DNA from: Spirochaetales bacterium Spiro_07
Lineage (GTDB): Bacteria > Spirochaetota > Spirochaetia > Treponematales > Treponemataceae
Reading direction: 5' to 3'
NCBI GenBank assembly: GCA_001603145.1
Contig: LVBI01000039.1
Span: forward strand, 1-58,334
Length of the DNA stretch: 58,334 nt
Each line of letters begins with the position of its first letter. Positions within the stretch are counted from its first letter, which is position 1. The position numbers were made by a program, and so were the translations under genes. Below the pieces are notes generated by a model. It was not told where the DNA came from, ran no database searches, and worked only from the letters and a program-made list of their open reading frames with translations. Below are positions 41,395 through 50,698 of the stretch, piece after piece.

Positions 41395-43110
41395 TTATTT
41401 CTTATTCTTAATCATGTCGCCAAGAGTATAAGAGCCTTCGCCCTCATTCTGGTTTGATGACAAGTAACGTGCCATTTCTTCGCGTTCCTGTGCGCGCTTG
41501 ATGTCACGGATTGAGAAAGCAACCTTCTGTTTTTCCGGGTAAACATCAACAACGAAAACTTTGATTTTGTCGCCGACGTTGTACTTCTTAACAGCTTCTT
41601 CATAAGGAACTTCGCGGTCTTCTGAAAGGTTTGCCTTGTTGATCAAGCCTTCAATTCCGCCTGGAGCGCGTACAAATACGCCGAAGTCTGTGATTGAAAC
41701 AACTTCACCTTCAATAATCGAACCGTGGTGATAGTTTTCGCAGAAAGCCTTCCAAGGATCATCTGTAAGCTGCTTAACGCCAACCTTAATGCGGTGCATT
41801 TCAGGATCAATTTCTGTTACAACTACATCGAGCTTCTGACCAACAGTCAATTCGCTGCCCGGATGCTTAACTTTCTTTGTCCAAGACAAATCATCAGCAT
41901 GAAGGAAGCCGTCGATGCCGTCTTCAATCTTGATGAATGCGCCTGAATTAGTAATCTTTGCAACTTCGCCAGAAATTTTTGTTCCGACTGGATATTTTTC
42001 AGCGATTTTGTCCCATGGGTTTTCTGTGCACTGCTTCAAGCCGAGCGAAACGCGGCCAGCCTGAATGTCGTAGCCGAGAATCATGCACTCAACTTCATCG
42101 CCAATCTTAACAACGTCTTCCGGCTTGTTGACTTTCTTAACCCAAGAGAATTCGCTGATATGAGCAAGACCTTCAATGCCTTCTTCAAGCTCAATGAAAG
42201 CGCCGAATTCCGTAAGCTTTGTTACTTTTCCCTTTACGATATCATCTACATGATATTTCTCTTCAAAGTGAAGCCACGGATCTTCTGTGAAATGCTTCAA
42301 AGAAAGGTTGATTCTCTTTTCTTCCGGGTCAAGGCGGATAACCTTGAGCTTAATCTTCTGACCTTTCTTAACAAAGTCTTTCGGGCGTGTAACATGACCC
42401 CAGCTCATATCGTTGATATGAAGCAAGCCGTCGAAGCCGCCCAAATCGATGAAAGCACCGAAGCTTGTGAAGCTCTTAACTTCGCCTTCTACTGTGCTGC
42501 CAATCTTTACGTTGTTGAAGAACTCGTTGCGGTTAGCCTGCATTGTCTCTTCAAGATACTTTCTGCGGCTTACAACAACATTCAATTTATTGTCTGAATA
42601 CAAACGGTCAATGTAGAATTTGCTCTTAAGACCAACAAGCTTTTCAGGATGATCAACTTTTGATGTGTCTGACTGACTGATAGGCAAGAAAGCGGTTGTG
42701 TCGCCACCGAAGTTTACGCTGAAACCGCCCTTCACTACTTTTTCGATTGTACCTTCAATAGGTGTCTTGTCATTAAATGCCTGACGAATGATTTTTACAG
42801 CTGCCTTGCTGTCGGCTTTCTGTTTTGAAACAATAACTTCACCATGCCGTCCTTCCTTTGAAACAAGAACGACTGTCACTTTATCGCCAATTTTCGGGAG
42901 AATTGAAAATTCCGAAATCGGAATTCTTCCCTCTGACTTATAGCCAATATCAACAAAAACCTGATCCGATGTTACCTGGATGACTACGCCTTCTTTTAAT
43001 TGCCCCTCTTCAAGAGAATCGAGACTCTTAAGATACTCTTCCTGTAATTGTGTCTGAACGTTCTCCTTAGCGTCCTGAGATTCGTTCATTACCACGTCCT
43101 TCTCTGCCAT
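41395..43110 (-). CDS. rpsA: 30S ribosomal protein S1
   Basis: 571 residues with six S1 RNA-binding domains; repeated signatures include GxVxxxTxFGAFIDL/IELEEGIEGLAHISEFSW and LSLKxxxxDPW. S1 binds mRNA leaders on the 30S subunit. Length is normal. AAGGG lies before the ATG. Cmk ends nine bases upstream; the cmk-rpsA pair is found in many bacteria. If leaderless messages are as common as the promoter positions suggest, S1 dependence would differ between genes. Confidence 0.96.
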   Translation of the reverse strand: MAEKDVVMNESQDAKENVQTQLQEEYLKSLDSLEEGQLKEGVVIQVTSDQVFVDIGYKSEGRIPISEFSILPKIGDKVTVVLVSKEGRHGEVIVSKQKADSKAAVKIIRQAFNDKTPIEGTIEKVVKGGFSVNFGGDTTAFLPISQSDTSKVDHPEKLVGLKSKFYIDRLYSDNKLNVVVSRRKYLEETMQANRNEFFNNVKIGSTVEGEVKSFTSFGAFIDLGGFDGLLHINDMSWGHVTRPKDFVKKGQKIKLKVIRLDPEEKRINLSLKHFTEDPWLHFEEKYHVDDIVKGKVTKLTEFGAFIELEEGIEGLAHISEFSWVKKVNKPEDVVKIGDEVECMILGYDIQAGRVSLGLKQCTENPWDKIAEKYPVGTKISGEVAKITNSGAFIKIEDGIDGFLHADDLSWTKKVKHPGSELTVGQKLDVVVTEIDPEMHRIKVGVKQLTDDPWKAFCENYHHGSIIEGEVVSITDFGVFVRAPGGIEGLINKANLSEDREVPYEEAVKKYNVGDKIKVFVVDVYPEKQKVAFSIRDIKRAQEREEMARYLSSNQNEGEGSYTLGDMIKNKK

Positions 43111-43119
43111 ATTAAACCC

Positions 43120-43752
43120 TTATATATGAATTTTGCTTAGAATTATCTCACAAACCTGCTCTATCGTCAAGTCTGATGAATCTATGTAAACGGCATCTGA
43201 TGCAATTTTTAATGAACCTTCTGCCTTATTTTTGTCCATTTCGTCTCTTTTCTTGATTGCAGCCTTAATTTCTTCCAAAGACATGCTGCTTACGCCCTGC
43301 TTGAAGCGGCGCATCGCCTGCGCTTCAATCGACGCGTCAAGATAGAATTTGTACTCAGCATCCGGAAAAACAACAGTCGTCATGTCGCGGCCCTCGCAGA
43401 CAATGCTGATTTTTTTCGTAATCTTGCGGATTTTATCGTTAACGATGTGGCGCACTTCAACATAAGACGAAACCTTTGAAGCGTTCGCATCGATTTCGTC
43501 TGTATGAAGCTTGTCCTCAACGTCAACGCCGTTCAAAATCAGGCGGCTGCCTACATAATCCATGTCAAGCGAAGCGGCGTGGCTGATTACTGCTTTTTCG
43601 TCTGAAAGGTCAACGCCAGAAGCCAGAAGCGAAAGCGTAATCGCTCTATAAAAGCTGCCGCTGTTAAGAAAAGTTATGTTAAGCCGCTTGGCAATCTCCT
43701 TAGCAACTGTGCTTTTGCCGGCACCGGCCGGCCCGTCTATTGCAACTACCAT
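43120..43752 (-). CDS. cmk: Cytidylate kinase
   Basis: 210 residues. It phosphorylates CMP and dCMP. P-loop GPAGAGKSTVAKEIAKRL at the start, NSGSFYRAIT, and CEGRDMTTVVFPDAEYKFYLDAS, with a typical lid Arg region (KKRDEMDKN). In the canonical family sequence GRDIGTVVFP; here Met replaces Ile-Gly, a mild change. The gene lies 15 bases after rluB-like and nine before rpsA. Confidence 0.94.
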   Translation of the reverse strand: MVVAIDGPAGAGKSTVAKEIAKRLNITFLNSGSFYRAITLSLLASGVDLSDEKAVISHAASLDMDYVGSRLILNGVDVEDKLHTDEIDANASKVSSYVEVRHIVNDKIRKITKKISIVCEGRDMTTVVFPDAEYKFYLDASIEAQAMRRFKQGVSSMSLEEIKAAIKKRDEMDKNKAEGSLKIASDAVYIDSSDLTIEQVCEIILSKIHI

Positions 43753-43767
43753 AATTTCTCCGTTTTT

Positions 43768-44853
43768 TCAGTATCTGTAATCTGAATCATCTTCATTCCG
43801 CGTTCTGCCGGAATTTGGATTTTTCTTATAAGACGAAGCATCTCTCTTATAAGCTGATGCGCCGCTTCTGCTGCCCTTGCCGTAACCGTTGTACTCAGAC
43901 CTTGCGCGCGGCTCTGACCTTCTTTGTGACCGGTCTGCATTATGGTCAAAAGAACGAGCAAACGGACGGTCTTTGCCTGAAGAATAATCGTTCTGCGCGG
44001 CATCTTCTCTTGTGTGGCTGTGCTTGAAAGGCGTTTCTTTGTTTTTGCGGCACAACTCAATAAGCTTTTTCACTTCGCTCTCAGAAAGTTCTCTGTATTC
44101 GCCAGTGCCAAGAACGCCGCCGCCCGGCAAATCTGCCGTAATAAAGCCTATTCTGACGCGTTCAAGCGACTTTACGCGCAAATCAAATGATTCGATAACG
44201 CGCCTTATTTCGCGGTTTTTGCCCTCAATAAGCACAACCCTCATTTTATGAGAAGAAAGCCCTTCAGCAAATCTGCATTTATAGAAAACGCCGTCAACGC
44301 GCACACCGCGCATGAATTTCTCCGGCAGGTAACGCGGATAAGGCATGCTCGTTTCGACGATGTACTCTTTTTCAAGCTCAGCTGACGGATGCGAAACAAC
44401 AGACGCAAAATCGCCGTCGTTCGTAAACAGAATAAGTCCAGAAGAATACATATCGAGCCGACCAACGTTATAAAGCCGTTCTGAAAAATGCGGCTTGAGC
44501 AAATCAATCGCAAGGTTCCGCGCCGGCTCATCAGGGCGCTCATTTTCTTCTGAAAGCGAGCAGACATAGCCGATTGGCTTGTTGAGCAGCACATAGCGCT
44601 TTGTGGCTTCAAGAAAGACCTGCTTGCCGTCAACGCAGATTACGTCTTCGGGCGAAACTTTTGTGCCAAGCTCAATCACTTTTTCGCCGTTTACTGTTAC
44701 ACGCCCGTCTGTAATGATTTTTTCGCAGGCGCGTCGGCTTGCCACGCCGGAATGAGCTAACGCCACTTGAAGGCGCACTTTCTTGTCTTCAGAATTTGAC
44801 TGATTTGTCTTTTCGTTATCTTGCAAGTTCAAAACGCTCACTCTCTGTTTCAT
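43768..44853 (-). CDS. rluB: Pseudouridine synthase, RsuA/RluB family
   Basis: About 361 residues from the ATG at 44853. S4 domain (VRLQVALAHSGVASRRACEKII...VTVNG) followed by the catalytic domain with VGRLDMYSSGLILFTNDGDFA (Asp of GRLDxxxxGL) and the GKNREIRRVIESF motif. It makes pseudouridine in ribosomal RNA; RluB (23S) is favoured over RsuA by the long basic tail. The C-terminal 80 residues are low-complexity, Arg/Ser/Asp/Tyr-rich (GYGKGSRSG, YKRDASSYKK). The frame is open to 44967 and the real start is uncertain; 44853 overlaps scpB by 38 bases. Confidence 0.88.
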   Translation of the reverse strand: MKQRVSVLNLQDNEKTNQSNSEDKKVRLQVALAHSGVASRRACEKIITDGRVTVNGEKVIELGTKVSPEDVICVDGKQVFLEATKRYVLLNKPIGYVCSLSEENERPDEPARNLAIDLLKPHFSERLYNVGRLDMYSSGLILFTNDGDFASVVSHPSAELEKEYIVETSMPYPRYLPEKFMRGVRVDGVFYKCRFAEGLSSHKMRVVLIEGKNREIRRVIESFDLRVKSLERVRIGFITADLPGGGVLGTGEYRELSESEVKKLIELCRKNKETPFKHSHTREDAAQNDYSSGKDRPFARSFDHNADRSQRRSEPRARSEYNGYGKGSRSGASAYKRDASSYKKNPNSGRTRNEDDSDYRY

Positions 44854-45361
44854 CAAGTTTTGGCAGATCAGCAATGCTGTTAAGCCTGAAAAATTTAAGG
44901 AATTCTTTTGTAGTGCCGTACTGAATCGGCTTGCCTGGTATGTCTTTCTTGCCGACTTCTTTGACAAGGCTTCGCTCTATCAAAAGCCTTATCATGTTGT
45001 CAGCTGAAACGCCGCGTATTGCTTCGATTTCGCCCTTCGTAATCGGCTGAGAATAAGCAATAATCGACAATGTTTCCATTGCAGAGCGCGAAAGCTTCTT
45101 GTCGCTTTTCTTGCCATAACGCTCTTTCAAAGATTCCCAAAGTTCTGCTTTCGGCGCGACAATCCAGCCACCCGAAATCTGCACAAGTTCTATGCCGGAA
45201 TCTTCGCTCGTATATTTTTCCTGCAAATGCTCAAGCACCGGCTCAATAATTTCAGGCCCAAGTCCTGAAATTTTAGACAGCGCATTATTGTCCAATGGTT
45301 CTGCTTCAAGAAAAAAAATCGCTTCAAGCAGTGCAGCTTCTTTTTCCAAACGTAACTCCAT
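44816..45361 (-). CDS. scpB: Segregation and condensation protein ScpB
   Basis: 181 residues. Two winged-helix domains; signatures EAIFFLEAEPLDNNALSKISGL and SRSAMETLSIIAYSQPITKGEIEAIRGVSADNMIRLLIERSLVKEVG(K) are typical. With ScpA and SMC it forms the condensin complex. It follows scpA by two bases. No smc gene is in the window. Confidence 0.95.
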   Translation of the reverse strand: MELRLEKEAALLEAIFFLEAEPLDNNALSKISGLGPEIIEPVLEHLQEKYTSEDSGIELVQISGGWIVAPKAELWESLKERYGKKSDKKLSRSAMETLSIIAYSQPITKGEIEAIRGVSADNMIRLLIERSLVKEVGKKDIPGKPIQYGTTKEFLKFFRLNSIADLPKLDETESERFELAR

Positions 45362-45363
45362 TT

Positions 45364-46113
45364 TTACTCTTTTTCAGTAGGTTTAATTTTTATGTCGCCG
45401 AACATGCGGTTCTGATAAATTACCGCAAGCTTGAATTTTACAGCCTCAAGTATTGCCATAAAAGCACAAACTACGTCAAGAAGGCTGCCCTGGCGCACAA
45501 TCAAATCTGTAAAAAGACATTCGCCTTTGTTTTCAAAAAATTCATTCATCAGCGTCATTTTTTCGTTTATAGTGATGTCCTCGCGCATGTCGAGAATCTT
45601 TTCAGCAGAAAAAGACGAAATAAGGTTTGAAAAGACTTTGTACAAATCCCAAGAATCAACCTTTTCCCACAAGTCCTCGTCTTCAAAAGGCAGAATACGC
45701 TGAATTTTCTTGCGCTCCAAGCTCCATTCGTTCTCTTCTTCTTTTTGCTCCATAAGCTCAGAGATTTTCTTGAACTTCTGATATTCGATGAGCTTGTCCA
45801 CAAGCTCCTGGCGCGGGTCTTCAAGCTCTTCGTCGTCAAAGTCAACCTCAACAGGCAACAACATGCGCGACTTAATAAGCAGCAAATCAGCTGCAAGCGA
45901 ATAAAAATCTGTCAGATTGTCTAAATCAATTGAAACGGCGTAATCAAGATAATCAAGATACTGTTCTGTAATTTCAGCAATCGGAATGTCGTAAATGTTT
46001 ATTTCGTTTTTCTTTATAAGATAAAGCAGCAGGTCAAGCGGCTCTTCAAACTGGCCGACCTTGAATTTCATTACGTCTTGTTCTGCATTTTCAGATTTTT
46101 GCAATGTTTCCAT
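45364..46113 (-). CDS. scpA: Segregation and condensation protein ScpA
   Basis: 249 residues, the kleisin that bridges the SMC heads. The family start is near KVGQFEEPLDLLLYLIKKNEINIYDIPIAEIT, followed by LLLIKSRMLLP; a C-terminal winged-helix end follows. Two starts are possible: ATG 46113 (AAGGTG seven bases upstream, 43-base overlap with folK) or ATG 46071, which shares a base with the folK stop (TAATG) and begins closer to the family's usual N-terminus. I give the first; the second is nearly as likely. Confidence 0.92.
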   Translation of the reverse strand: METLQKSENAEQDVMKFKVGQFEEPLDLLLYLIKKNEINIYDIPIAEITEQYLDYLDYAVSIDLDNLTDFYSLAADLLLIKSRMLLPVEVDFDDEELEDPRQELVDKLIEYQKFKKISELMEQKEEENEWSLERKKIQRILPFEDEDLWEKVDSWDLYKVFSNLISSFSAEKILDMREDITINEKMTLMNEFFENKGECLFTDLIVRQGSLLDVVCAFMAILEAVKFKLAVIYQNRMFGDIKIKPTEKE

Positions 46114-46625
46114 AGTTCAACACCTTGATCAGACAGCGTTGAAAGAATTTTTGAAAACGGCTGTCTTGTTATAGGGTCGGCAAAATCAGGCAAAATCTCA
46201 AGCAACGGAATAAGAACAAACTGCCTTTCATTCATAAGCGGATGAGGTACATAAAGCGGATTCACTGCAACCTCTTCCTTGATTATCTGGTCTCCGAATA
46301 ATTCTATATCAATGTCAAGCGTCCTCGGTCCTTTCGGCCCTGCACTTTCGCGGTCCCGCCCGAATTTGTTTTCAAGCTGCTGAACAGTCTGAAGCAATTC
46401 ACGTGGCGTGCCGCCCCATTCACCAGAAACAACCATGTTGTAGAAATCAGCCTGATTTTCTACATATCTTGGCTTTGTCTTATAAATTGACGAGCATCTA
46501 AAGTTCTTTAGAACGGCAGAAAGCGCATCACACGCCCTGTTCAGAATCTCTTCAGGCTGCAAAGCCTTGCCGTTACGCTGAACGAGGGGCATGTTTGAGC
46601 CTAACCCAAGGACAACAAGATTCAT
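46071..46625 (-). CDS. folK: 2-amino-4-hydroxy-6-hydroxymethyldihydropteridine pyrophosphokinase
   Basis: 184 residues. HPPK transfers pyrophosphate to the pterin in folate synthesis. LGLGSNM at the start, FYNMVVSGEW, LENKFGRDRESAGPKGPRTLDIDIELFGD and PHPLMNERQFVLIPLLEI are the family signature. It lies three bases after recA. Folate made here is needed by ThyX. Confidence 0.95.
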   Translation of the reverse strand: MNLVVLGLGSNMPLVQRNGKALQPEEILNRACDALSAVLKNFRCSSIYKTKPRYVENQADFYNMVVSGEWGGTPRELLQTVQQLENKFGRDRESAGPKGPRTLDIDIELFGDQIIKEEVAVNPLYVPHPLMNERQFVLIPLLEILPDFADPITRQPFSKILSTLSDQGVELWKHCKNLKMQNKT

Positions 46626-46628
46626 GCC

Positions 46629-47786
46629 CTAGAAAAGCTCCTCTGGCGGCAGCGGCGCTTTCTTGGCGGCAGGCTTTGCTTCTTCTTTTACTGGCACACC
46701 GACAGAAACTTTTTCGTCAGCGGCCGGTTTTGCCTTTTTAGGCGCATCTTTTGTAAGCACCTGCCCCGGAAAAAGCTTTGCGCGGATTTTTGCTTCAAGG
46801 TCATTTCTGAAGTCAACATTATCGATAAGGAACTGAATCGCGTTTTCGCGGCCCTGCCCGATTTTTTCTTCGCCCACGGCAAACCATGCGCCGCGCTTGT
46901 CGATGAATTCATGCTTAACGGCAGCATCGAGGATGCTTGAAACGGCTGAAATGCCTTTGCCGAAATAAATGTCAAGCTCAACCTTTCTGAATGGCGGCGC
47001 AACCTTGTTTTTGACAACCTTTACGCGCACTCTGTTGCCGACGGCATCTTCTTCGCCCTTTGCGTCGATTGACTCGATTCTGCGCACTTCAAGGCGCACA
47101 GAAGCATAGAATTTGAGCGCGTTTCCGCCTGTCGTTGTTTCAGGGTTGCCGAACATTACGCCGATTTTCATGCGGATCTGGTTTATGAAAATGACGATGC
47201 ACTTTGATTTTCCGATTATCGCGGTGAGCTTGCGCAATGCCTGGCTCATAAGCCTTGCCTGAAGACCCATGTGAGAGTCGCCCATCTCGCCTTCGATTTC
47301 AGCTTGCGGAGTAAGCGCAGCTACAGAGTCAACTACAATAATGTCGACCGCGCCAGAACGCACAAGACTTTCTGTAATGTCAAGAGCCTGCTCGCCTGTG
47401 TCTGGCTGAGAAACCCAGAGATTGTCTATATCTACGCCGAGATTCTTCGCATAAACAGGGTCAAGCGCATGTTCAGCGTCTACAAACGCAGCGATGCCGC
47501 CTGCCTTTTGTGCTTCTGCAATTGCATGAAGCGCAAGCGTAGTCTTGCCCGAAGATTCAGGGCCATAAATTTCGATGATTCTTCCGCGCGGATAACCGCC
47601 GATTCCAAGCGCTTCGTCGAGCAAGATTGAGCCGGAAGGAATCACATCGATTCCGGCTGCATCTGTTCTTGTGCCGAGCTTCATCAGCGAGCCTTGCCCG
47701 AACTGCTTTTCAATCTGAAGCCTTGCGGCTTCCAATGCCTTCATTTTTTCCGACATATCTGCCGGAGTTGTTGTTTCAACAGCCAT
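46629..47786 (-). CDS. recA: Recombinase RecA
   Basis: 385 residues from the ATG at 47786 (AGGTGG five bases upstream; the frame is open to 47816 but without such a site). Walker [14 protein letters not shown], the L1/L2 loops ([48 protein letters not shown]) and an Ala/Lys/Pro-rich acidic tail are all normal. It pairs DNA strands in repair. First gene of a seven-gene operon that ends at the terminator at 41342. A 9-bp inverted repeat lies upstream (47835-47898). Confidence 0.97.
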   Translation of the reverse strand: MAVETTTPADMSEKMKALEAARLQIEKQFGQGSLMKLGTRTDAAGIDVIPSGSILLDEALGIGGYPRGRIIEIYGPESSGKTTLALHAIAEAQKAGGIAAFVDAEHALDPVYAKNLGVDIDNLWVSQPDTGEQALDITESLVRSGAVDIIVVDSVAALTPQAEIEGEMGDSHMGLQARLMSQALRKLTAIIGKSKCIVIFINQIRMKIGVMFGNPETTTGGNALKFYASVRLEVRRIESIDAKGEEDAVGNRVRVKVVKNKVAPPFRKVELDIYFGKGISAVSSILDAAVKHEFIDKRGAWFAVGEEKIGQGRENAIQFLIDNVDFRNDLEAKIRAKLFPGQVLTKDAPKKAKPAADEKVSVGVPVKEEAKPAAKKAPLPPEELF

Positions 47787-47910
47787 TTTTGCCACCTTTC
47801 CTCCCACACTATACAATCAGGTGCAAATTATTTTTTTTGTACTTGTTTTGGCAGAAAATCATCTTTTTTTGCAGATTTTTCATAAAAACAGTACAAAATT
47901 GTATAGCAAT

Positions 47911-49005
47911 CTATTGGTTTGCAGTAAATATTGACTGCGTATAAGACTTTCCTGTAAGCAAAACCTTGTTGTCGCGTATCTCAATCTTTGCAAGAACCTG
48001 AACAGGCCGCTCTTCGTCAATCGCCACAGGCTGCTGCATTGAAAGCGAAACCACGCCTTCAAGACGCTTCCAGTTTTCATAGCCGACAAGCAAATCACAT
48101 TCATAGAACGAATCGTCTGCACGCACGTTTGTAACGCGGCCGCCCCAGATGACCCAGCAATTTTGATAGAGCATCGGGTCAGCCTTCACTTCATCATATG
48201 TGAAATTCTTTGAAAGCGTGTCAAAAGTCGGCTCGTCAAGATAATCCATCAGCGTTCTGGCTCTGTCCCGAATTTTATCTTTAGCGTTTGAATTCAAGAT
48301 GCGGTTAATTTCAACCTGCGCCTCATTGTCGCGGTGATCAAAGAAATAATCTTTAGCCTTATCATAAGCTTCAATAATTTGGTCTGATGTCAGAATCGTG
48401 TTATAAGAAACGCCGCTCTGTAAGTCTACAGGGTTTTTCTTTTCGTCAACAGAAAGCTCAAGGTTGCCGTAATCGCCTTGTCGTGCTGATGAAACATGCT
48501 TCGGAATCTTTCTTATGAGGAAAACCGCAAGGAAAACGACGGCGGCCAAAACAAGCACACCGGCTACAGGCACAATCGGAAAATAGAAGCCCGGATCAGG
48601 ATAGAACCGCTTAATCTTTCCGCTTGAAACCCACTGAGAAATTGTAGCAATGTCACCTTTTGTGCGTATGAACGTCATGGCGCGGCTTGCAATCTTGTTG
48701 CCGGGCTGATAGTCAAGAACATTCAGATATGTCTCTACAGCCTGGTTCGTATCGCCGCGCCGCAGAAACATTGCCGCCTTTGCAATCATGAGCGGAACGT
48801 TCGTTCCTTCGATTGTTTCGCACCGGTAAAGATAATCTTTTGCAGCGCCTATATCGCCCATGTATAAGCATGAAACACCTAACATATAGAAAAAGTCAAA
48901 TGAATCACGATATTCCATGACTCTAGGCTCAAGCATAGAAATTACAGCCGAAAATTTCCGCCTTTTAAAGAGAACTTGTGCCTTTTTTAATTCCTGATCC
49001 GCCAT
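47911..49005 (-). CDS. TPR protein with a single membrane helix
   Basis: 364 residues. The N-terminal 130 residues are TPR-like (FSAVISMLEPRVMEYRDSFDFFYMLGVSCLYMGDIGAAKDYL and the like). A membrane helix lies at about 150-168 (PVAGVLVLAAVVFLAVFLI). The C-terminal half (about 200-364) has a beta-rich domain with YQNCWVIWGGRVTNVRADD and no known name. No signal peptide, so the TPR part probably faces the cytoplasm and the C-terminal part the periplasm. Separate from recA by 95 bases. A treponemal protein of unknown function. Confidence 0.7.
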   Translation of the reverse strand: MADQELKKAQVLFKRRKFSAVISMLEPRVMEYRDSFDFFYMLGVSCLYMGDIGAAKDYLYRCETIEGTNVPLMIAKAAMFLRRGDTNQAVETYLNVLDYQPGNKIASRAMTFIRTKGDIATISQWVSSGKIKRFYPDPGFYFPIVPVAGVLVLAAVVFLAVFLIRKIPKHVSSARQGDYGNLELSVDEKKNPVDLQSGVSYNTILTSDQIIEAYDKAKDYFFDHRDNEAQVEINRILNSNAKDKIRDRARTLMDYLDEPTFDTLSKNFTYDEVKADPMLYQNCWVIWGGRVTNVRADDSFYECDLLVGYENWKRLEGVVSLSMQQPVAIDEERPVQVLAKIEIRDNKVLLTGKSYTQSIFTANQ

Positions 49006-49098
49006 TTGGGTTCAAACTCCATTTAACATATTACACTATAACACAAAAAACGCAAATGAATATTATTTATTTTTGACTATTTTGACATATTTTATCGT

Positions 49099-49806
49099 CT
49101 AACGCCCCTTAAGCTGCGCTTCAAGCTCCATTATTCTTTTCTGATAAGCAAGAATAGCTTGTTCGTAACGCTGAACTTTCTTTTCATAATCTTCAGCGGC
49201 TTTGAGAGACTCTTCGTGAGTTACCTTAAGAAGTTGCAGCAATTCCTCTTCGCGCTTGCGCTGTTCGATTATCTCAAGACGGTAAGCGGCAGCTTCACGT
49301 TTCGGGCTTGCAGGGTAATCGTCTATGACCATTCTGTAGAACAAAGACGCGCGCTCATAGTTCTTAAAATCGAACAGCGATTCAGCTATCCAGAAAAGAC
49401 CGAACGAAACCTTGTCATTGTTCGGATAAGCTTTTACAAAGTCATAGAGCTGCTTGATTGAGTCTTCTTTATAGTTAAGCTCATACAAGGCACGGCCACG
49501 CTGATACATGATTTCAGCCCTGTCCCTGCCGTTGCTGAACGATGTCAAATATTCTGTAGACGAATTAAGCGCGGCCGCATAATTGCCGGCTGACATCTCT
49601 GAAAGCACAAGCCAGTAAAGACCGTCCGCCTCGCTTATTGTCCTGTCGGCCATGCCCTTTTTGCAGAGCGCAGAAACTTGCGTCCAGTCTGAACGTGAAT
49701 ACGCCTCAAGCACAGGCAAAAGACCGTCAGACACTTGCGCAGAAACATTAGTCATTCCGAGCAGGCACAAGGTGCAGAACAAAACAAACAGCAATAATTT
49801 TTTCAT
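49099..49806 (-). CDS. Exported TPR protein, YbgF/CpoB-like layout
   Basis: 235 residues from the ATG at 49806 (GGGGGA five bases upstream). A signal peptide (MKKLLLFVLFCTLCLLGMTNVSA), then TPR-like repeats (YAAALNSSTEYLTSF, YEDSIKQLYDFVKAYPNN, YERASLFYRMVIDDYPASPKREAAAYRLEII) and a C-terminal coiled coil (VQRYEQAILAYQKRIMELEAQL). The order is opposite to YbgF/CpoB, where the coiled coil comes first. Periplasmic by inference. Confidence 0.72.
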   Translation of the reverse strand: MKKLLLFVLFCTLCLLGMTNVSAQVSDGLLPVLEAYSRSDWTQVSALCKKGMADRTISEADGLYWLVLSEMSAGNYAAALNSSTEYLTSFSNGRDRAEIMYQRGRALYELNYKEDSIKQLYDFVKAYPNNDKVSFGLFWIAESLFDFKNYERASLFYRMVIDDYPASPKREAAAYRLEIIEQRKREEELLQLLKVTHEESLKAAEDYEKKVQRYEQAILAYQKRIMELEAQLKGR

Positions 49807-49900
49807 AAATTCCCCCAGCAAACAACCAACAGGCAGAAATATTATTTATAGTTTCATTAACATGATAACCGCATCATGTTTTTCAATCAGCATTTTCTAT

Positions 49901-50542
49901 TCAGTTTTCCAAGTTTTTCCATTCAAGCGCACCAGAAAAGAACGAAGAGCCGGAAACAATCACGTCAGCTCCGGCATTAACCGCCATTCCGATAGTCTTG
50001 TTGTTTATGCCGCCGTCAACGGAAAGACGGAATCCGTAGCCGTTCTTCATGCGCAGCTCGTTCAGCTGTGCAATCTTTTCGATGCAGCGCGGAATGAGCG
50101 TCTGACCGCCGAAGCCCGGATTAACCGACATTACGAGAACCAAATCTACAAAAGGCAGGATGTCTTCCAGAGCAGAAACCGGAGTTGACGGCACAATGCT
50201 TATTCCGGCCTTTTTTCCGAGGCTGTGTATATGCTGTATAATCCTGTGATGATGTACGGCGGCTTCGTAGTGGAATGTAATCCAGTCCGCACCAGCCTCA
50301 GCGAAAGTGTCTATATGCAGCTGAGGATTCTCTATCATAAGATGCACGTCAAACTGAAGTGTGCTAATCTTTCTAAGTGCAGCAACTACAGGCTGACCAA
50401 AAGTTATATTCGGAACGAAAGAGCCGTCCATTACGTCGATATGAACCCACGTAGCTTTTTTAGATTCAATGAAGCGCAAAGATTCGCCTAAGTTTGTAAA
50501 ATCAGCAGCCAATATTGATGGCGAAAGAATAAATTTACTCAT
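49901..50542 (-). CDS. rpe: Ribulose-phosphate 3-epimerase
   Basis: 213 residues, a TIM-barrel enzyme of the pentose phosphate pathway. SPSILAADFTNLGESL, WVHIDVMDGSFVPNITFG, FDVHLMIENP, ITFHYEA and DLVLVMSVNPGFGGQ are all family signatures; the metal-binding His and Asp are present. TTTACA-17-TATTAT lies eight bases before the ATG, so it is probably leaderless. Confidence 0.96.
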   Translation of the reverse strand: MSKFILSPSILAADFTNLGESLRFIESKKATWVHIDVMDGSFVPNITFGQPVVAALRKISTLQFDVHLMIENPQLHIDTFAEAGADWITFHYEAAVHHHRIIQHIHSLGKKAGISIVPSTPVSALEDILPFVDLVLVMSVNPGFGGQTLIPRCIEKIAQLNELRMKNGYGFRLSVDGGINNKTIGMAVNAGADVIVSGSSFFSGALEWKNLEN

Positions 50543-50550
50543 TAGTTACC

Positions 50551-50579
50551 ATAATATCCGAATCGGTTAAGTATGTAAA
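50551..50579 (-). promoter_or_regulatory. Promoter of rpe, leaderless position
   Basis: Minus strand TTTACA (50574-50579), 17-base spacer, TATTAT (50551-50556); eight bases to the ATG at 50542. Confidence 0.55.
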
Positions 50580-50658
50580 TACATAAAATTATATCTTGAC
50601 TAATCATATAAAACATATTATAAATCTTGTCCCATTTTCAAAAAAATTTTTGTATCAA

Positions 50659-50686
50659 TTGACTAAAGAACGCAATTCAGTATAAT
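50659..50686 (+). promoter_or_regulatory. Promoter of the TPR gene and greA
   Basis: TTGACT (50659-50664), 16-base spacer, TATAAT (50681-50686). The start point would be near 50693, leaving a leader of only about six bases before the ATG at 50699. Confidence 0.65.
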
Positions 50687-50698
50687 AGAAAGTGCATT

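Noticed and set aside
47787..47816. RecA with ten extra residues
   Set aside because: The usual RecA start and an AGGTGG site support 47786.
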